Of a stretch of 64,000 nucleotides of DNA, positions 23,139 through 34,888 are shown piece after piece. Each line of letters begins with the position of its first letter. Position 1 is the stretch's first letter. This DNA comes from Xiphydria camelus (Eukaryota > Arthropoda > Insecta > Hymenoptera > Xiphydriidae). A program made the position numbers and the translations under genes. The DNA lies in the NCBI GenBank assembly GCA_963678675.1, contig OY783199.1:19406909-19470908 (forward strand), given 5' to 3'. The notes below the pieces were generated by a model. The model saw only the letters and a program-made list of their open reading frames with translations. It did not search any database and had not been told where the DNA came from.

Positions 23139-23407
23139 GCACTGGGAAAAATAACTTGATAAAAATGATAAAATTTATTCGGTTAAACGAATTTAATTAT
23201 TCTAAATAAAATACTAATAAGATGAACTAAATATCTAGTCATTCGAATTACATGTTTATTATTTCAATTACATGTCTAGTTATTCTAACCAGAAAACGGT
23301 CAGCTCAACCAAATATATATAGATGGAAGATCCATATTTCACAAAACGGTTTGGTTATGGTTTGCGGGATTTTGGTTAAATTTACCAGGTTATTTTTTCA
23401 GCGCAGT
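23139..23407 (-). mobile_element. MITE family A, copy A2
   Basis: Starts GCACTGGGAAAAATAACTTG and runs in reverse family order: GGTTAAACGAATTTAATTAT, two TTCTAA-type motifs, CAGATGGA-like AGATGGAAGATCC, CAAAACGGTTTGG, and the worn end TATTTTTTCAGCGCAG. Confidence 0.85.
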
Positions 23408-23721
23408 ACATAATTATTATTAAACGGACTATGAATACAATCGAAGTAACCTTTGATACGTGGCTATAGTAATAATAAGGTTCTAGTTTGTGTGATAGCC
23501 ATATACTATGATTAAATTAACTACAAAAGTAGATAAATAATATTACTGCATGGCAGTGTCAACTATGGAAAGAAAGGTTGGGGTATTTATCGACTATGCT
23601 GCAGGTTGGCCTGGCTGCAGCAATCTTAATCTCTTATTACTATAACCAGAATCTTATTATTTAGAACAACTATGGAATCGTGGTTGGCGCCAAATCAACT
23701 ACGATTTCTAGTGAAGTTATA
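23408..23721. other. Spacer
   Basis: AT-rich unique sequence with two CAGGTTGG/TGGCTGCAG strings; nothing else recognised. Confidence 0.35.
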
Positions 23722-23935
23722 TCGAGAAAAAGAAATAGTTGTGACAACTATAATATATCGGACTTAACTGCTCCAGTTGTGTATTCTGCACCAGTTTTAT
23801 ATAGTTATCGCAACAATTCTTTTATTCCGGCAACTAAAAAAAGTTACAATAATTATAAATACTTGTACTGATTACAAAACTTGAGTAGTTGAGTTCAAAA
23901 TAGTTGTCATAACCACATTTCTTTCTCTTTCAGTG
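23722..23935. mobile_element. MITE family L, copy L2
   Basis: Shares with L1 the arm AATAGTTGTGACAACTAT, the block GTTATCGCAACAATTCTTTT, TTCCGGCAACTA and the inverted arm ending in TTTCTCTTTCAGTG before TA. The left end is CGAGAAAAAGAAATAG. Confidence 0.8.
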
Positions 23936-23992
23936 TATGATTCTTTCAACCAGATTTTTGTTTGAGTGTAGCAGCAGTTATCCACATTGCTA

Positions 23993-24228
23993 CACAGAGA
24001 AAAAAAATAGGTAGTAGATTTGACTAAATTTGTTGGTCAGGGGTGGGGGAATGCCAACTTAATTACTTGAATTAAATAATTTGGTTGTAATGATTTTAAA
24101 TTGTTTGACGAAAACAAGCTGTAGTCAAGTTTAGCAAATTATTAGTTCAAGTATAATAACTAAATTTGTGTTCCCCGATTGTGACAGCTAATTTAGTCAA
24201 ATCTATCACATTTTCTTTTCTCAATGTG
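23993..24228 (+). mobile_element. MITE family C, copy C2
   Basis: Starts CACAGAGAAAAAAAATAG and ends TTCTTTTCTCAATGTG. Interior GTAGTAGATTTGACTAAAT, AGGGGTGGGG and the inverted subterminal block follow C3 and C4, with more divergence in the centre. Confidence 0.8.
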
Positions 24229-25060
24229 TACGAAAGTGAATTATATTCCGCGAAGCCTAATCGTATCTGTTACGGCAATATTTTCAGCCGCAGCCACGAT
24301 AGCCATTACTCGAGCTATCGAATATTGTCTTCATTGAATGCAAGGACCACTCGCGCGGAGCTGCTCCACGCGATCACGAAGTTCGTCTCTGTAAAATGAA
24401 CTTGGTCTCCATAGATCAGCACGAGCTTTTGCGAGGGTCCATTCGCATCGATGGTAATTCCCTGCCGCGTTATGCCTAGGTGAACCGGTGTGTACTATAA
24501 CGCTTTCGCGTGTGCGAGCCACACACGAACGCCCGCCCCCTTTCGTACGAACATCGTACGCGCGAAATAGGCACACGCGCGTCGAAGTGTAACGCGTACG
24601 TATACGCAACCACACGAGGCTCTCCGTGTATGGCAGCCTAAGGCCTTAGAGGTCTCCTGGTAACCAAGCCTATCAAACTATCTTACGGTCTAACCCTTAC
24701 CAGCCTTTCCCAACCCCCGTCAACCCCTGGAATCTCACTTCGAGCCCTTAACGACCGACCCTACGGGAGACACTGCGAAATTGAGAAAATTATCCTGCCC
24801 CACGTTATAGAGACGATGACTACACGGAACGTGTATACACGCACGAACCCACACGGGCGCACGCGCGCGCGCGGCAAATCACACGGACGCGCGCGCTGTT
24901 TCGCACGAGAGCGAATTGCACGATGGGGTTGCAGCTGCCATCTTAGTTGCGAACTAAGGAAGGGGCGAAATCCTACCCCTCGCGGAGAGTTCACCCCCGG
25001 GCTGGCTTAGCCTCCATTGAACGCTGTACCCACGCCTCACTCCCGACTGCGGGGGTGTTG
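24229..25060. other. CpG-rich segment
   Basis: 24300-25040 is CpG-rich with ACGCGCGCGCG-type runs near 24860. Frames on both strands lack domains. No gene recognised. Confidence 0.35.
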
Positions 25061-25247
25061 GTACATATATGTGTGTGCGTGCATTCGTATTGGTTGTATT
25101 CTTTACCCTGGGCCGTGAAATGAGGGAGGGTGGAATTATTTAAAAAATGCCTACTTTTTATCTCTCTCTATCGTTGTACATTATCTTTTCGTTCTGGAGG
25201 AAATTTGATTAATTTAAATTTACAGTATATTATTAGAAGAAATAGTA
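25061..25247 (+). repeat. Direct repeat R1 flanking H2
   Basis: A block of about 187 bp with TGTGTGTGCGTG, CTGGGCCGTGAAATG, GTGGAATTATTTAAAAAATG and GAAATTTGATTAATTTAAAT. It recurs in the same orientation at 25782-25970, immediately after H2. Confidence 0.85.
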
Positions 25248-25781
25248 CAGGCTTCACAGCTCCTATTTACTTCATTTTATGGGAAATAGGGGAAGTTTTG
25301 GAGAAACGTGTAGTGGTTTTAAAAAATAACAATTTTTAAGATGTATAATGAAATGTCAATATTTATTAAGTGAATGAAGGATGTTTTTGTAACTTAAAAA
25401 TTTATATCTTATGTAATTTAAATCTTGGTATCACAATCTGATTTAAGGAAAAGAGGACCATTTGTCGAATCAAGTTGTTGATAAAAGAAACATTAATTCA
25501 ATAAGGTTGTTGTATTTTGAACGGAATATTGATACAAGTAGATAAAGTTGTATATATAGGAGTTTTATTAAATAGCAAAAAAAATTAACCATTTTGACCT
25601 ATTTCACGTAATTTGGAATGTGATTAAAAGATAAATTCAACTGAGAATCTAATAAGTGGTGTGTTAAAGGGAAAATATCACATTATAGGGGAAAAGGTTG
25701 AAAATTGCGAGTTTTAGGGTGACATGGGGAAACTTAAAACACTAGGAGAATAAATGGAGATAAAGGATACTGTGAAGTCTG
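25248..25781 (+). mobile_element. Element H, copy H2, between direct repeats
   Basis: It begins CAGGCTTCACAGCTCCTATT and ends CTGTGAAGTCTG. Interior order is as in H1 (TAAAAAATAACAATTTTTAA, TATTAAGTGAATGAAGG, GGACCATTTGTCGAAT). It contains no recognisable coding sequence. It fills exactly the space between R1 and R2, giving a repeat-H-repeat unit of about 910 bp. Confidence 0.82.
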
Positions 25782-25970
25782 AATAGCACATACGTGTGTG
25801 CGTGAGTTGATATTGATTGAATTCTTTGCTCTGGGCCGTGAAATGGGGGACAGTGGAATTATTTAAAAAATGTTCTATTTTATCTCTATCGTTGTACATT
25901 ATCTTTTCTTTCTCGAGGAAATTTGATTAATTTAAATGTATAGTAATATCATTGGAATAAAAATAGTATA
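25782..25970 (+). repeat. Direct repeat R2 flanking H2
   Basis: Second copy of R1 with scattered substitutions and small indels, starting at GCACATACGTGTGTGCGTG and running past TTTGATTAATTTAAATG. Confidence 0.85.
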
Positions 25971-26124
25971 CTAAACATTGCCAAGAAGGGATGAAATATG
26001 GATTCAAGTCCTGAACATCGTGTGGTCAGTCTTATCAAATGTCTAATGGTCTCGTAAAATGGGTGATAATGAAGACTCGTCTCTCCTGAAAAAGGAATAG
26101 TTTGAGTGATTAAAATTCCACGCA

Positions 26125-26361
26125 CACTGAGAAAAATAACGGCCAATTTAACCAAAATCCTTGAGATGATGATCAAACCGTTTGGTGAAGTATGGATGTA
26201 CTATCAGTTTGATTAAATTGACCACTTTTTGACTAGAATAACTAAACGTTTGGTTGGAATAACTAAATATTTGGTCCAATCAACCAGTATTTTAGTTAGA
26301 ATAACCGAATCCGTTTAACTAGATCCATTTTGTTATTTCAACCCAATTATTGTTTTTCAGT
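26125..26361 (+). mobile_element. MITE family A, copy A3
   Basis: Starts CACTGAGAAAAATAACGG, then CCAATTTAACCAAAATCC, CAAACCGTTTGGTGAA, motifs TAGAATAACTAAAC and GGTTGGAATAACTA, and ends TTATTGTTTTTCAG before TA. Confidence 0.9.
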
Positions 26362-26587
26362 AGATATTATATATCTAGCTACTACAGGATCTATTAAGCT
26401 GCCTGCATTTTCACTCGTCTTCACAAAATTACTGACCATTTCGTAAGTCTGGTCATATACAAGACTTTAATAACTGCAATGCTTCGAAGGCAGAATTATT
26501 TCTATCACCCATGCTTGGAATTTTCTTTTTCATTATATTTAATTAATGGTATGCACGAGTGTGCTTAACGTGTGTAAGAAGGGTAAA

Positions 26588-26591
<4 letters not shown>

Positions 26592-26630
<39 letters not shown>
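26592..26630 (+). repeat. (GA)n microsatellite
   Basis: About 19 uninterrupted GA units. Confidence 0.9.
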
Positions 26631-26633
<3 letters not shown>

Positions 26634-27338
26634 AAGAGCGTAAAAATTTCCCCACTTTTTATCCTCCCCTTATAATCGCGCGATATGCCAATGGACCTTT
26701 AACGATTGATAACGAAATAGAAAGCAATATAGACGAGACTGTGGTCATTTTAAAAATATTTCGAGATCTTATGAGACCAAAGAGGCTTCGATCAAGTCCG
26801 ACGTTAATTCACCGAGCCAAGCACCGACTCTGCAATTCTCACAACGATCGGCCAAGCTGCGCGACTCGTGTTTCGCGTACCTACGTCGCAAGGGCGTGCT
26901 TGTGTGTCGCCCCTAACGTTGTATAGCGCGACTACGGCAGCTTGACAGAAGTTGTAAACTTTATGGTAAACCGTGCTGTGGCCAGCCGGTAAATGGGGAC
27001 CGAGCGGGAGGGGGGGATTGTCAACGGGGTTTAATCCAATCCGGAGTTTGTTCTTTCGGCGATCGACGTAATCACCGGCTTCGTGTAGTTTCCAAGCTAC
27101 AATCTACCTACTACCGCACGCTCCGCCTCGCCTCGCCTAACTGAATTTAGGAATATTGCGAGCACCCCGACCTCCTTGTATCCACACACAGCCTTCCCCT
27201 ACTCATTGAAATCTTTTAAGATCTGCCGAAAAATATTCATTGAATGATCGATAGTATGACCGTTTCTCGAAATTTAGACTTTTGGTATAATTTCAAACCA
27301 CAGATGTATCCGTGGCTCTAAGGCAAAACGACATAAGT
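26631..27338. other. Spacer with CpG-rich middle
   Basis: 26770-27130 is CpG-rich; frames are short and unrecognised. Confidence 0.35.
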
Positions 27339-27550
27339 ATACTGAGTAAAATAAATTGTTTAAGATGACGAAACGCATCTGGTTAAACGCGTTTAGTTAT
27401 TTTGTCTAAAATATTGGGGTCAGCTGAATCAAATGTTTAATTATTCTGACCAGAAAGTGGTCAGTTTAACCAAAAAGATGGAGAATCCATATAGCACAGA
27501 ACTGTTTTATCATCTTTTGGTTAAATTGACCAAATTATTTTTCTCAGTGT
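27339..27550 (-). mobile_element. MITE family A, copy A4
   Basis: Reverse-order copy: ACTGAGTAAAATAAATTGTT, ACGAAACGCATCTGGTTAAA, TTATTCTGACCAGAAAGTGG, GATGGAGAATCCAT, ending TTATTTTTCTCAGTG. Short (212 bp) because part of the centre is deleted. Confidence 0.88.
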
Positions 27551-28829
27551 AATATCTCCGATGAAAGTCATTTTGACAGAACGGGATTGAGAAAATGAAT
27601 TTCATCGGCAATGGGACTAGTGTCGCCTTTTCTTACGACTGTAAATATACCCGCCCAAGATTTTTCAAACCAATTCAAATCTCTAGAATTCACCAGTCGA
27701 TCACCCTATATTCAATGATTACTGCAATAAATTCAAATCTAAATCATTTATCGACGTCTTCCTGAATTTTCTATGTCCTTAACCTTTATCATAGGCGTAT
27801 GCGGTTAACACCCCTTTATATTATCGTTGCGTGATTTTGCCGGCGCACCACTTGAGGGTTAAGTCGCATAAAATAAACCATCCCTCGAGGGCGATCGCCC
27901 CTATGAATATATAGATCGAAATAAAAAAATCAAATACTCCTACAATTTTACGATATACAGAATTCCTTCACAGTTTTCGGTTCCACAGAATTCCCTAGCA
28001 GCCGAACACCGCGTGTTACCCATTGTCCCATCGCCATAGCACTTCTATATCGTACACCTATCGATGCGCCGAATAGTTAATGACCGAACCGAAGAGCTCT
28101 TCGCGAAGCTCCTCGGGGAATCCGCTTACGCACAATGACCGGCCAGTTTCATTTGAGGGCGTTTCGCCTGGGATGCGATTAATTATGGGGTTCGTATCAG
28201 AACGCCTCGTGGGCTCTGAGACCCAACAGGGGGTAGGTAGTTCGCGTGGGTGGGAAGTATAAGATACGTCTATCGTCGACTCAGAGCTAAGCTTCCTAGA
28301 ATGTCAGATCGATAATTCTATCCTCCCGGTACACGTAGCGCGAATTATTATAGAATCGTCGCGTACCGTATGTATATATATATTATAGATATAGAGGAAT
28401 TTATGGGAGTCTACATGTATAATATATCTATGATGCTCGCGGGAAAAAGAGTACAAGTCAAAAAATGGTATTGCTCAGAAAACACCTTTATTTGTTTATA
28501 TTGAATCACAAACTGTTGAAAAAATGTATAAAATGAAAATAACACTTCTCATAAGAACCGTTAAATGCATGTAGCACACAAATATCTCTAGAAAAGTAGA
28601 AGAAAATTGTAGAAGTGTTTTGGTAGGTGACTTTGACTTATACTCTTTTTCCTGGGCATCCTAGATATACCTATGAAATTTCGAGCAAATTCAAAGTTGT
28701 ATCGGTAGGACGATGGTCGAAGCGGGGGGTGGTGTGATATTGATTGGACTGGTATAATTAATCTATAGACGTTTATGGAATAAAATTGTAAAAGACGCGT
28801 AATATGAAATAAAAGGTCTTTCACTAAAT
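27551..28829. other. Spacer
   Basis: Mixed sequence with a CpG-richer part at 28000-28370 and an AT dinucleotide-rich part at 28370-28440. No recognised gene; open frames of 60-80 codons have no domain. Confidence 0.4.
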
Positions 28830-29056
28830 GGCAATATCACATGAGGCTAAACTTATTCGCCAGAAAAGAAACTTCAATCACTATTATCTCATTATCTATG
28901 AGCTTTTGGCTCATATTTATGTAATATTTTTTCGAAGATTGCATTTTTATCTATAACAAAGTCTTATATCGATGTAGGCCAAACGTTAATTGATAATGAA
29001 ATAATAGTGATTGAAGTTTCTTTCCTGGTGTATAAATGTAGGCTCATATGGTATAT
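28830..29056. mobile_element. Foldback family I, copy I1
   Basis: Arms carry GAAACTTCAATCACTATTAT on the left and its exact inverse on the right, extending imperfectly to ATGAG/CTCAT outside, about 65 bases each. The loop contains TATCGATGTAGGCCAAA, also present in I2. Outer limits are approximate. Confidence 0.75.
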
Positions 29057-29393
29057 TTATAGTCAAATTTATCAAATTAAATAGAAGAATTGAGGAGATC
29101 GGGATAAATTGACGCAGGTAGTTGATTTCCAAAGAAAGTAATACGAACGAGGTGCCAGCTTCCTGTGTTAATTTGCTCCGGTTTCTTTTATTCTATTCGC
29201 AACCATTACATTCCTACTATTAATAGGCGGAATAGACAAGAAGTGTAACACTGATGTAACTAGAATGAAATCACTGTGGATGCAAGGAATCGTTTATTTT
29301 AAATTCAGCCCTGAAACGGTTTGTTATCCAGCAATTCCGGGGCCAATTATTGATAAATCGACACGATCCCTTTTTACATGCAATGATTATTGA
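29057..29393. other. AT-rich spacer
   Basis: No recognised feature. Confidence 0.35.
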
Positions 29394-29510
29394 AGCCTTT
29401 ACACAACGAAAAGAGTGAGCAATGAGAAATAAGAAATGAAATTCGGCCAACCAATCGGAATCTTACTTCTTAAATCGTATTTCTCATTCTTTTCATCGTG
29501 TAAAGGGCTT
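29394..29510. mobile_element. 117-bp palindromic element AB
   Basis: The arms AGCCTTTACACAACGAAAAG and, inverted, AGCCCTTTACACGATGAAAA continue through GAGAAATA on both sides; the loop is about 35 bases. Confidence 0.78.
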
Positions 29511-30214
29511 TAATGCTGCGGAGTTCCTTTAAATCCTTTCAGTGTATCGTATTACTTCGTTCGCATAAAATTCATTTCAGAGTAAAATTTATCGGGTCGA
29601 TGATGACGATACGGGGTGTATGGATAAACGGTTACTAGTTGAGATCGACTTACCCTCGGTACAAGCCTCGTGTAAACAGCGAATACAATAATAACTGCTC
29701 TCTTAAACGATTAAATTTCTCGCGCGATAAAAAAAAATAATTATATAACGAGACCCAGGAGATGTTGCGTCGACCGCAACATCTCCGATACTGACCGAAA
29801 AACCCAGATTTTTTACTAGTGAAATACGTGCAACCAGTTTCCAACCCCGCGGCTACATAATTAAATGGAATTTTCATCTTGGAATTCTCCCTGCAGTGCT
29901 ACACGCGAGTTTCCTCTGGTTCTCTTTCCCTCCCGTCATATCCCCTCGCTCGTTCACCCTCTCTTACTCTTTCCATCCAGCCGGAGATGGCTCGTGGTCG
30001 GTGCGGTAGCGTGAGAATGCCAAGTGGTACAGACTGCGTCGTCAGATCCCGTAAGACGAGTTTTTCTTCCTCCTCTTCGACTCCCGGGAGCTCTATAGTC
30101 AACTCGGACGAGGCAGAGAACGCCGTACGAGAAGTTCGTCGTGAATCGCGTATCGGAAGCGATTTATCGAAATTACGAAAAATACGAGTGAGAATGACTC
30201 CGAAAAATGAATGT
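29511..30214. other. Spacer with an unassigned open frame
   Basis: The plus-strand frame 29879-30247 stays open for 122 codons with a non-ATG or weak start. It contains a serine run and ends inside element AC. A pyrimidine tract followed by CCATCCAG at 29976-29983 could serve as a splice acceptor. I do not recognise the protein. Coding status is doubtful because the last ten codons are transposon sequence. Confidence 0.3.
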
Positions 30215-30415
30215 GTCACGGATTCTGTCATCGCAGGTGACTTTTAAAAATGTAATATTTAAACGTATTAAACAATGATCAGTCAATTCTCATTCTTTCA
30301 TCAGTCAGGGCAAACGCCACTGTAAATAAGAAGACCTTGAGCATTAATTGATCCAATGATGCTAGTACGTTTAAAAATGACATTTAAAAAAGTCACCAGC
30401 GACAGAATCCGTGAC
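30215..30415. mobile_element. MITE AC
   Basis: The ends GTCACGGATTCTGTCATCGC and, inverted, GTCACGGATTCTGTCGCTGG continue through GTGACTTTT, AAATG and TTTAAACGTA on both arms. 201 bp. Confidence 0.85.
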
Positions 30416-31554
30416 GCCAAGAGTAGGTACTTCGAGTACGAATAAAAAGGAGTATTCGGTAACTTAATTACTTAATCGGTAGGTTATATACTCTCGTCAA
30501 TAAAGTATCGACTAAATAATTTGAGCAAAAGTAAACGTCTCTTTTTATTCACACCTCGACGCGAGTTGCTTTTTTTCAAAATAATTTCATTCATCGCGAA
30601 TCACTCCTTCGACATAATCCACGACGACACTTCACACGATATGAGCCGCGAACGGCTTGTTAATAAAGCAGAGATGAATATCGTTATCATACGTCTAGTC
30701 AAACCTGTTCCATTCCACCCCGCGTAGCGCGAGCATCAAGGGAGGGTGCGGATTCTTCTAGGTCTTCTCCCAGACTCTCACGAGATGACCACTGGTCATC
30801 CTCTCTCTACCGTGAGAACTTCGAGTGGTCCAGGGAGCCGCGTCTAGTGTAACGGGTTCCGTGGAAACTCGACAGCTTCGCGGGGTGAAGTAAATTCGTT
30901 GCTTCGCATTTCGTGGACCAGTTTTCATGCACGCGTGCAATCGCAGCGCTTTCTTCTTTGTAAAATTAGCACTGTGCAAATTGAAATGTCTTTCCCTTCA
31001 CTAATTTTACGGAGTGTCTTAACGCGCATCCGTTCGTCGCTACTTATATCAGAAGACTGTGCGGAAATGTAGGTAAATATTGGCGTTAGCGTAACTGCTA
31101 CGCAGGTACGCCTGTGTACTTTTCGCGACCTCAATCAGTTAGGAGACATGAAAGTGTCTAGTTTTGAATGATACTAATATCAACGTGTATGACGGGAGCT
31201 GTCTGATCGAAAAATTGTAAACACATAGAAATACACATCTATAGTGTAAAGACAGACGAAAATGCCACGCATAATATCCTTTCGATAATAATTATAATAT
31301 AAATTCCACTGAAAAACTAAAAGGATTTTTATAGAATAATTCTGCTTGATGCGCTATTAATTTGTTACGGATCACCAAGCTGATAATTCGTATGTCTTCT
31401 ATGGGGTTTACATAATTGTAAGAACGACTGGTATTCTATAAATACAATGTAATACAATATTCTATAATATAATATAATCTATAATACAATACAATTCCGT
31501 ATTGATTCTGTATGGAATCGTACGGAATTTGTATGGGGTTCCCAGGAAGTAAAT
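30416..31554. other. Spacer
   Basis: Mixed, with CpG-rich 30600-31130 and an ATAATATAAT-type low-complexity stretch at 31435-31500. No recognised gene. Confidence 0.4.
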
Positions 31555-31849
31555 ATTCTGAGAAAAATAATTTGGTTGGAATAATAAAATGCATCTGGTT
31601 AAATGAATTTAGTTATTCTAACCAAAATATAGTACCAGTAAGTTGATCCAAATATGAAGTTATGCTAACTACATGCTTAGTTATTCCAACTACATATTTA
31701 GTTATTCTTATTAGAAAATGGTCAGTTTAACCAATCACACACACAATCAGAGAGAGAGAGAGAGAGAGAGAGGATCCATATTTCACCAAATGGTTAGGTT
31801 ATGGTCTCCAAGATTTTGATTAAATTGACCAGGTTATTTTTCTCAGTGT
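31555..31849 (-). mobile_element. MITE family A, copy A5, with GA expansion
   Basis: Reverse-order copy: TTCTGAGAAAAATAATTTGG, GCATCTGGTTAAATGAATTT, three TTATTC motifs, AGAAAATGGTCAGTTTAACC, and the end TTATTTTTCTCAGTG. The usual CAGATGGAG position holds a GA microsatellite. Confidence 0.9.
31749..31773 (+). repeat. (GA)n microsatellite inside A5
   Basis: Twelve or so GA units replace the family CAGATGGAGGATCC segment, apparently grown from CAGA/GGAG. Confidence 0.85.
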
Positions 31850-33470
31850 TACGTACCTATAGTCTACGATTAATTGGCTCGTAGATATTAACAGGGGATT
31901 TTCTAAATTCGACGTGTATAATTAAGGATTAAGGATCGGATTATCCTTGCTCGGTGTATGGTTTACGAGCGCCTTGGGAATCTAAATTTCTACAGTATTT
32001 TTATAACGATACGGAATCTTATTTAAAAAACAGAGATGGATAACTGTAATTTTTTCGCCGTGAAATCTCATCACCAAGGGAATAACTTGCCATTTGTGCA
32101 AGGGTGTTGGTTGGACGGGTTTTGCAGAAAGCGGGGGGTGGTGGAGGGTATAAGGCATTGGCAGCCATGTTTGTGTGGGTTGGGGTCGGTTCGAGTCGTT
32201 GGGATTCTGGGGGATTGCAAGCCAGGCGGAGAAGGGGTTGAAGAGAGAGAACCCGGTTGCGCCGGGGGATGGGACGTGACTTGAAGACGTCGATATTCCT
32301 CGACGCCGACGCCTTAACTCCTCGCTGCGCGCCGTTCGTTTCCCAGGCATCACGCGCCGCGTACGGCAAAAGGGTGCGCCCCCCTCGATGTCGTGATAAA
32401 AAGGACGGTGAAGATATAACCGCCAGAAAAATACATCGGGTGGGGCGGTTTAAGGGATGGACGTATTAGGTGGGAAATGTTTTTTGAAACTTTAAAATAA
32501 TCACCGAGACACCGTAATACCTCACGTCAGAGAATGCATGCATACGGTCGAGTGCGATGCAATTTTGCAAAATGCAGTACGAAACTGCACGGCACGACAT
32601 ATAAAGCTAACGCTTCCCGTAAACAAATTTCAATAAAAACATGCACAAATTACGCAAAAAGTTTTGCCGCATTTTCAATTCTCATCCCGCTACGTCACGC
32701 TAACCATAGATTTGAAGACATTATTTTTATGTATTTCTTGTCATTAATAAAAATTCACTCATCTCGTATTTCCATTATAATCTCAAAGAGAGATTACGCT
32801 ACATAGTGACCAAGTCAGATGCAAACTAGGCAATGTTGAAAATGGATTCAATGCCTGATTAGACATATTCTTGATTAAATTGAATTCTACCGCAATATAT
32901 ATTCGTAACGTTTGAAACTATCCGCCTATTTTTTTTTTGACTACACATAATTTAAGCAAACCTCTTTAATAGATCTTTGCACGATTGCACATCCTTCGAA
33001 AGAATTAAGGGAAATGAACGGAAAATAACACCCGCTCCTTCACCTTTAATTTTCCAACGCTGCGAGACGAAGCCCGAAACGACTGTGTGGTAGCGCGGAT
33101 GAAATGTTTCGCCGCGGCTCGAGAATATTCGGGGGCGGAGGGGCTGAGACCGGCGGTGTTTGGAGGTTAGACCGCAGTTACAATATCGCTTGATTAGAAA
33201 TGTACATAGCGTATGTGCAGGGGACACATAACCAAACGGCCGCTGGTGTTAGTTAGGTCGATGGCGGGACCACGCCATAGTTTAATGCACGAACCGTAGA
33301 ACTTACAATAAAGAAGGGAACGCGGGAGTGGAAAAGGGGTACGCGTGTGCACACCTACTCGGTTCGTACCACAACGCGATAGTACTACTTGCCGTCCGGT
33401 TGTTGACCCCACGGGAGGTGCGACTTTGTATTACCACCTTCCCAAACTAGCCGAAAAGCTGGTAAGGATG
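31850..33470. other. Long spacer
   Basis: 32030-32470 is GC-rich and G-biased on plus (GGGGGGTGGTGGAGGG); 32480-32950 is AT-rich; 32990-33430 is mixed. Open frames of 80-120 codons overlap on opposite strands and carry no domain. Confidence 0.4.
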
Positions 33471-33746
33471 TACGGAGAAAAAGCAACTGCACGAGTCACA
33501 ATTTGATTAGCATGAGCAACGATTTCCGCCCAGGAAGCTTTGCAGAATTATACAGTAATTTGGTATTTTTCCTGGAGAATTGATAGATATTCCTGTGCAA
33601 ACGGATATTGTGTTTGGTTAAACTAGTATTCTCTGTATAGTTGTGAACAGTGAATAGAAATGTGTCCTCTCTGTACAAATTCTTAAAAACAAGCTCGAGC
33701 CTCAGTGCCACAGTATGAAACAGTAAAAATTGCTTGTTTGGTCTTA
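33471..33746 (+). mobile_element. MITE family S, copy S1 (3' end lost at A6)
   Basis: Starts TACGGAGAAAAAGCAACTG and shares with S2 the right-hand block CTGTACAAATTCTTAAAAAC, AGCTCGAG and GAAACAGTAAAAATTGCT. The terminal bases are replaced by A6. Confidence 0.65.
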
Positions 33747-33962
33747 TACTGAGAAAAATAACTTGGTCAATTTAACTGAAACCCTGGATAGGATAACCAA
33801 ACCATGGGAGGAAATCCCGATCCTCAATATGTTTGATTAAATTGACCACTTTTTAGAATAACTAAATATTTAGCTCACCTGACCAGTATTTCGGTTATAA
33901 TAACTAAGTGCGTTTAATTAAATACGTTTTGTCATTTTAACCTAATTATTTTTCTTAATGTA
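33747..33962 (+). mobile_element. MITE family A, copy A6
   Basis: TACTGAGAAAAATAACTTGG, TCAATTTAACTGAAACCC, a shortened centre, AGAATAACTAAATATTT, CGGTTATAATAACTAAG, end TTATTTTTCTTAATG. Confidence 0.88.
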
Positions 33963-34649
33963 TAAATATTAATAAAGCCCCGTTTAAATTGAACGCGCAG
34001 TACCCGCAATGCACAAGAATCATAAAGAATTCAAAAGCTAAGATTCTCGTTTCTACAGTTATGTATAGCTGCGCGCACAGCGCTCCTCGAAAGACACATA
34101 GATGCATGCGAAATTTCAAGATGGTTTCTGCACGTATGCTATATATCCGCTTTGGGCTTTCTAAACCGAGGATCCGGTCGCGGCTATGCACGATCTGTAG
34201 ACCGCGCACCAGAGCTGCAGTTTGGAATATTCTGCTCTTGAGGAATATTCTGCCATTTTGGCGATTCCCAGTACTTCTCCCGTCTCCGCTTTCTCGTTAC
34301 GTCTCTCGACGTCGTATACGCTCTACTCCGTTAGCGGACGAGTCCAAACTTTCAAGAGCTCCCCTCAGGCGTAACTACCAAATATCGCTATAATTGCGGG
34401 TATATTTGTTCGGCAAGAAGTTCCCGGAACAACAGCGACAACGGTCGCCGCAGCTGTGCGATGCTCCATTCGCGTCTCGCGCAACGACTTCGGTGAATAG
34501 CGACATTCACGGTGGTTCGCCAATAAAGGGGATGAACCGTCGATCGTAAAATGATTACGTACCTTTGCTACTTCAATAAAGCGGGAGAAAATGATTGCTT
34601 ACGCCACGCGTTGCCTTTGAAGAACCAGTGGCTCTTGTTCATAGTTTCC
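33963..34649. other. Spacer
   Basis: CpG-richer 34050-34540; a frame at 33989-34393 (134 codons) begins inside or beside A6 and has no domain. Confidence 0.35.
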
Positions 34650-34888
34650 ACACTGAGAGAATTAACTTGGGCCATTATCGGACGTCTTGCATCCAACGAT
34701 AGCTTATTGTTGGGCCAGTTATATAAAACACTTATATAGGAACTGACCATTTCCAGATTAGAATAACCAGATATATAGTTAGAATAATTGAATATTTCGG
34801 TTCAACTTACTTGCATTTTAGTTAAAATAACTCAATTCGTTTAACCAAATGCGCTTTGTCATTTTAACGAAATAATTTTTCTCAGTAC
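34650..34888 (+). mobile_element. MITE family A, copy A7
   Basis: ACACTGAGAGAATTAACTTG, a diverged left half, TTAGAATAACCAGATATA, AGTTAGAATAATTGAATA, AGTTAAAATAACTCAATTCG, end AATTTTTCTCAGT. Confidence 0.85.
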
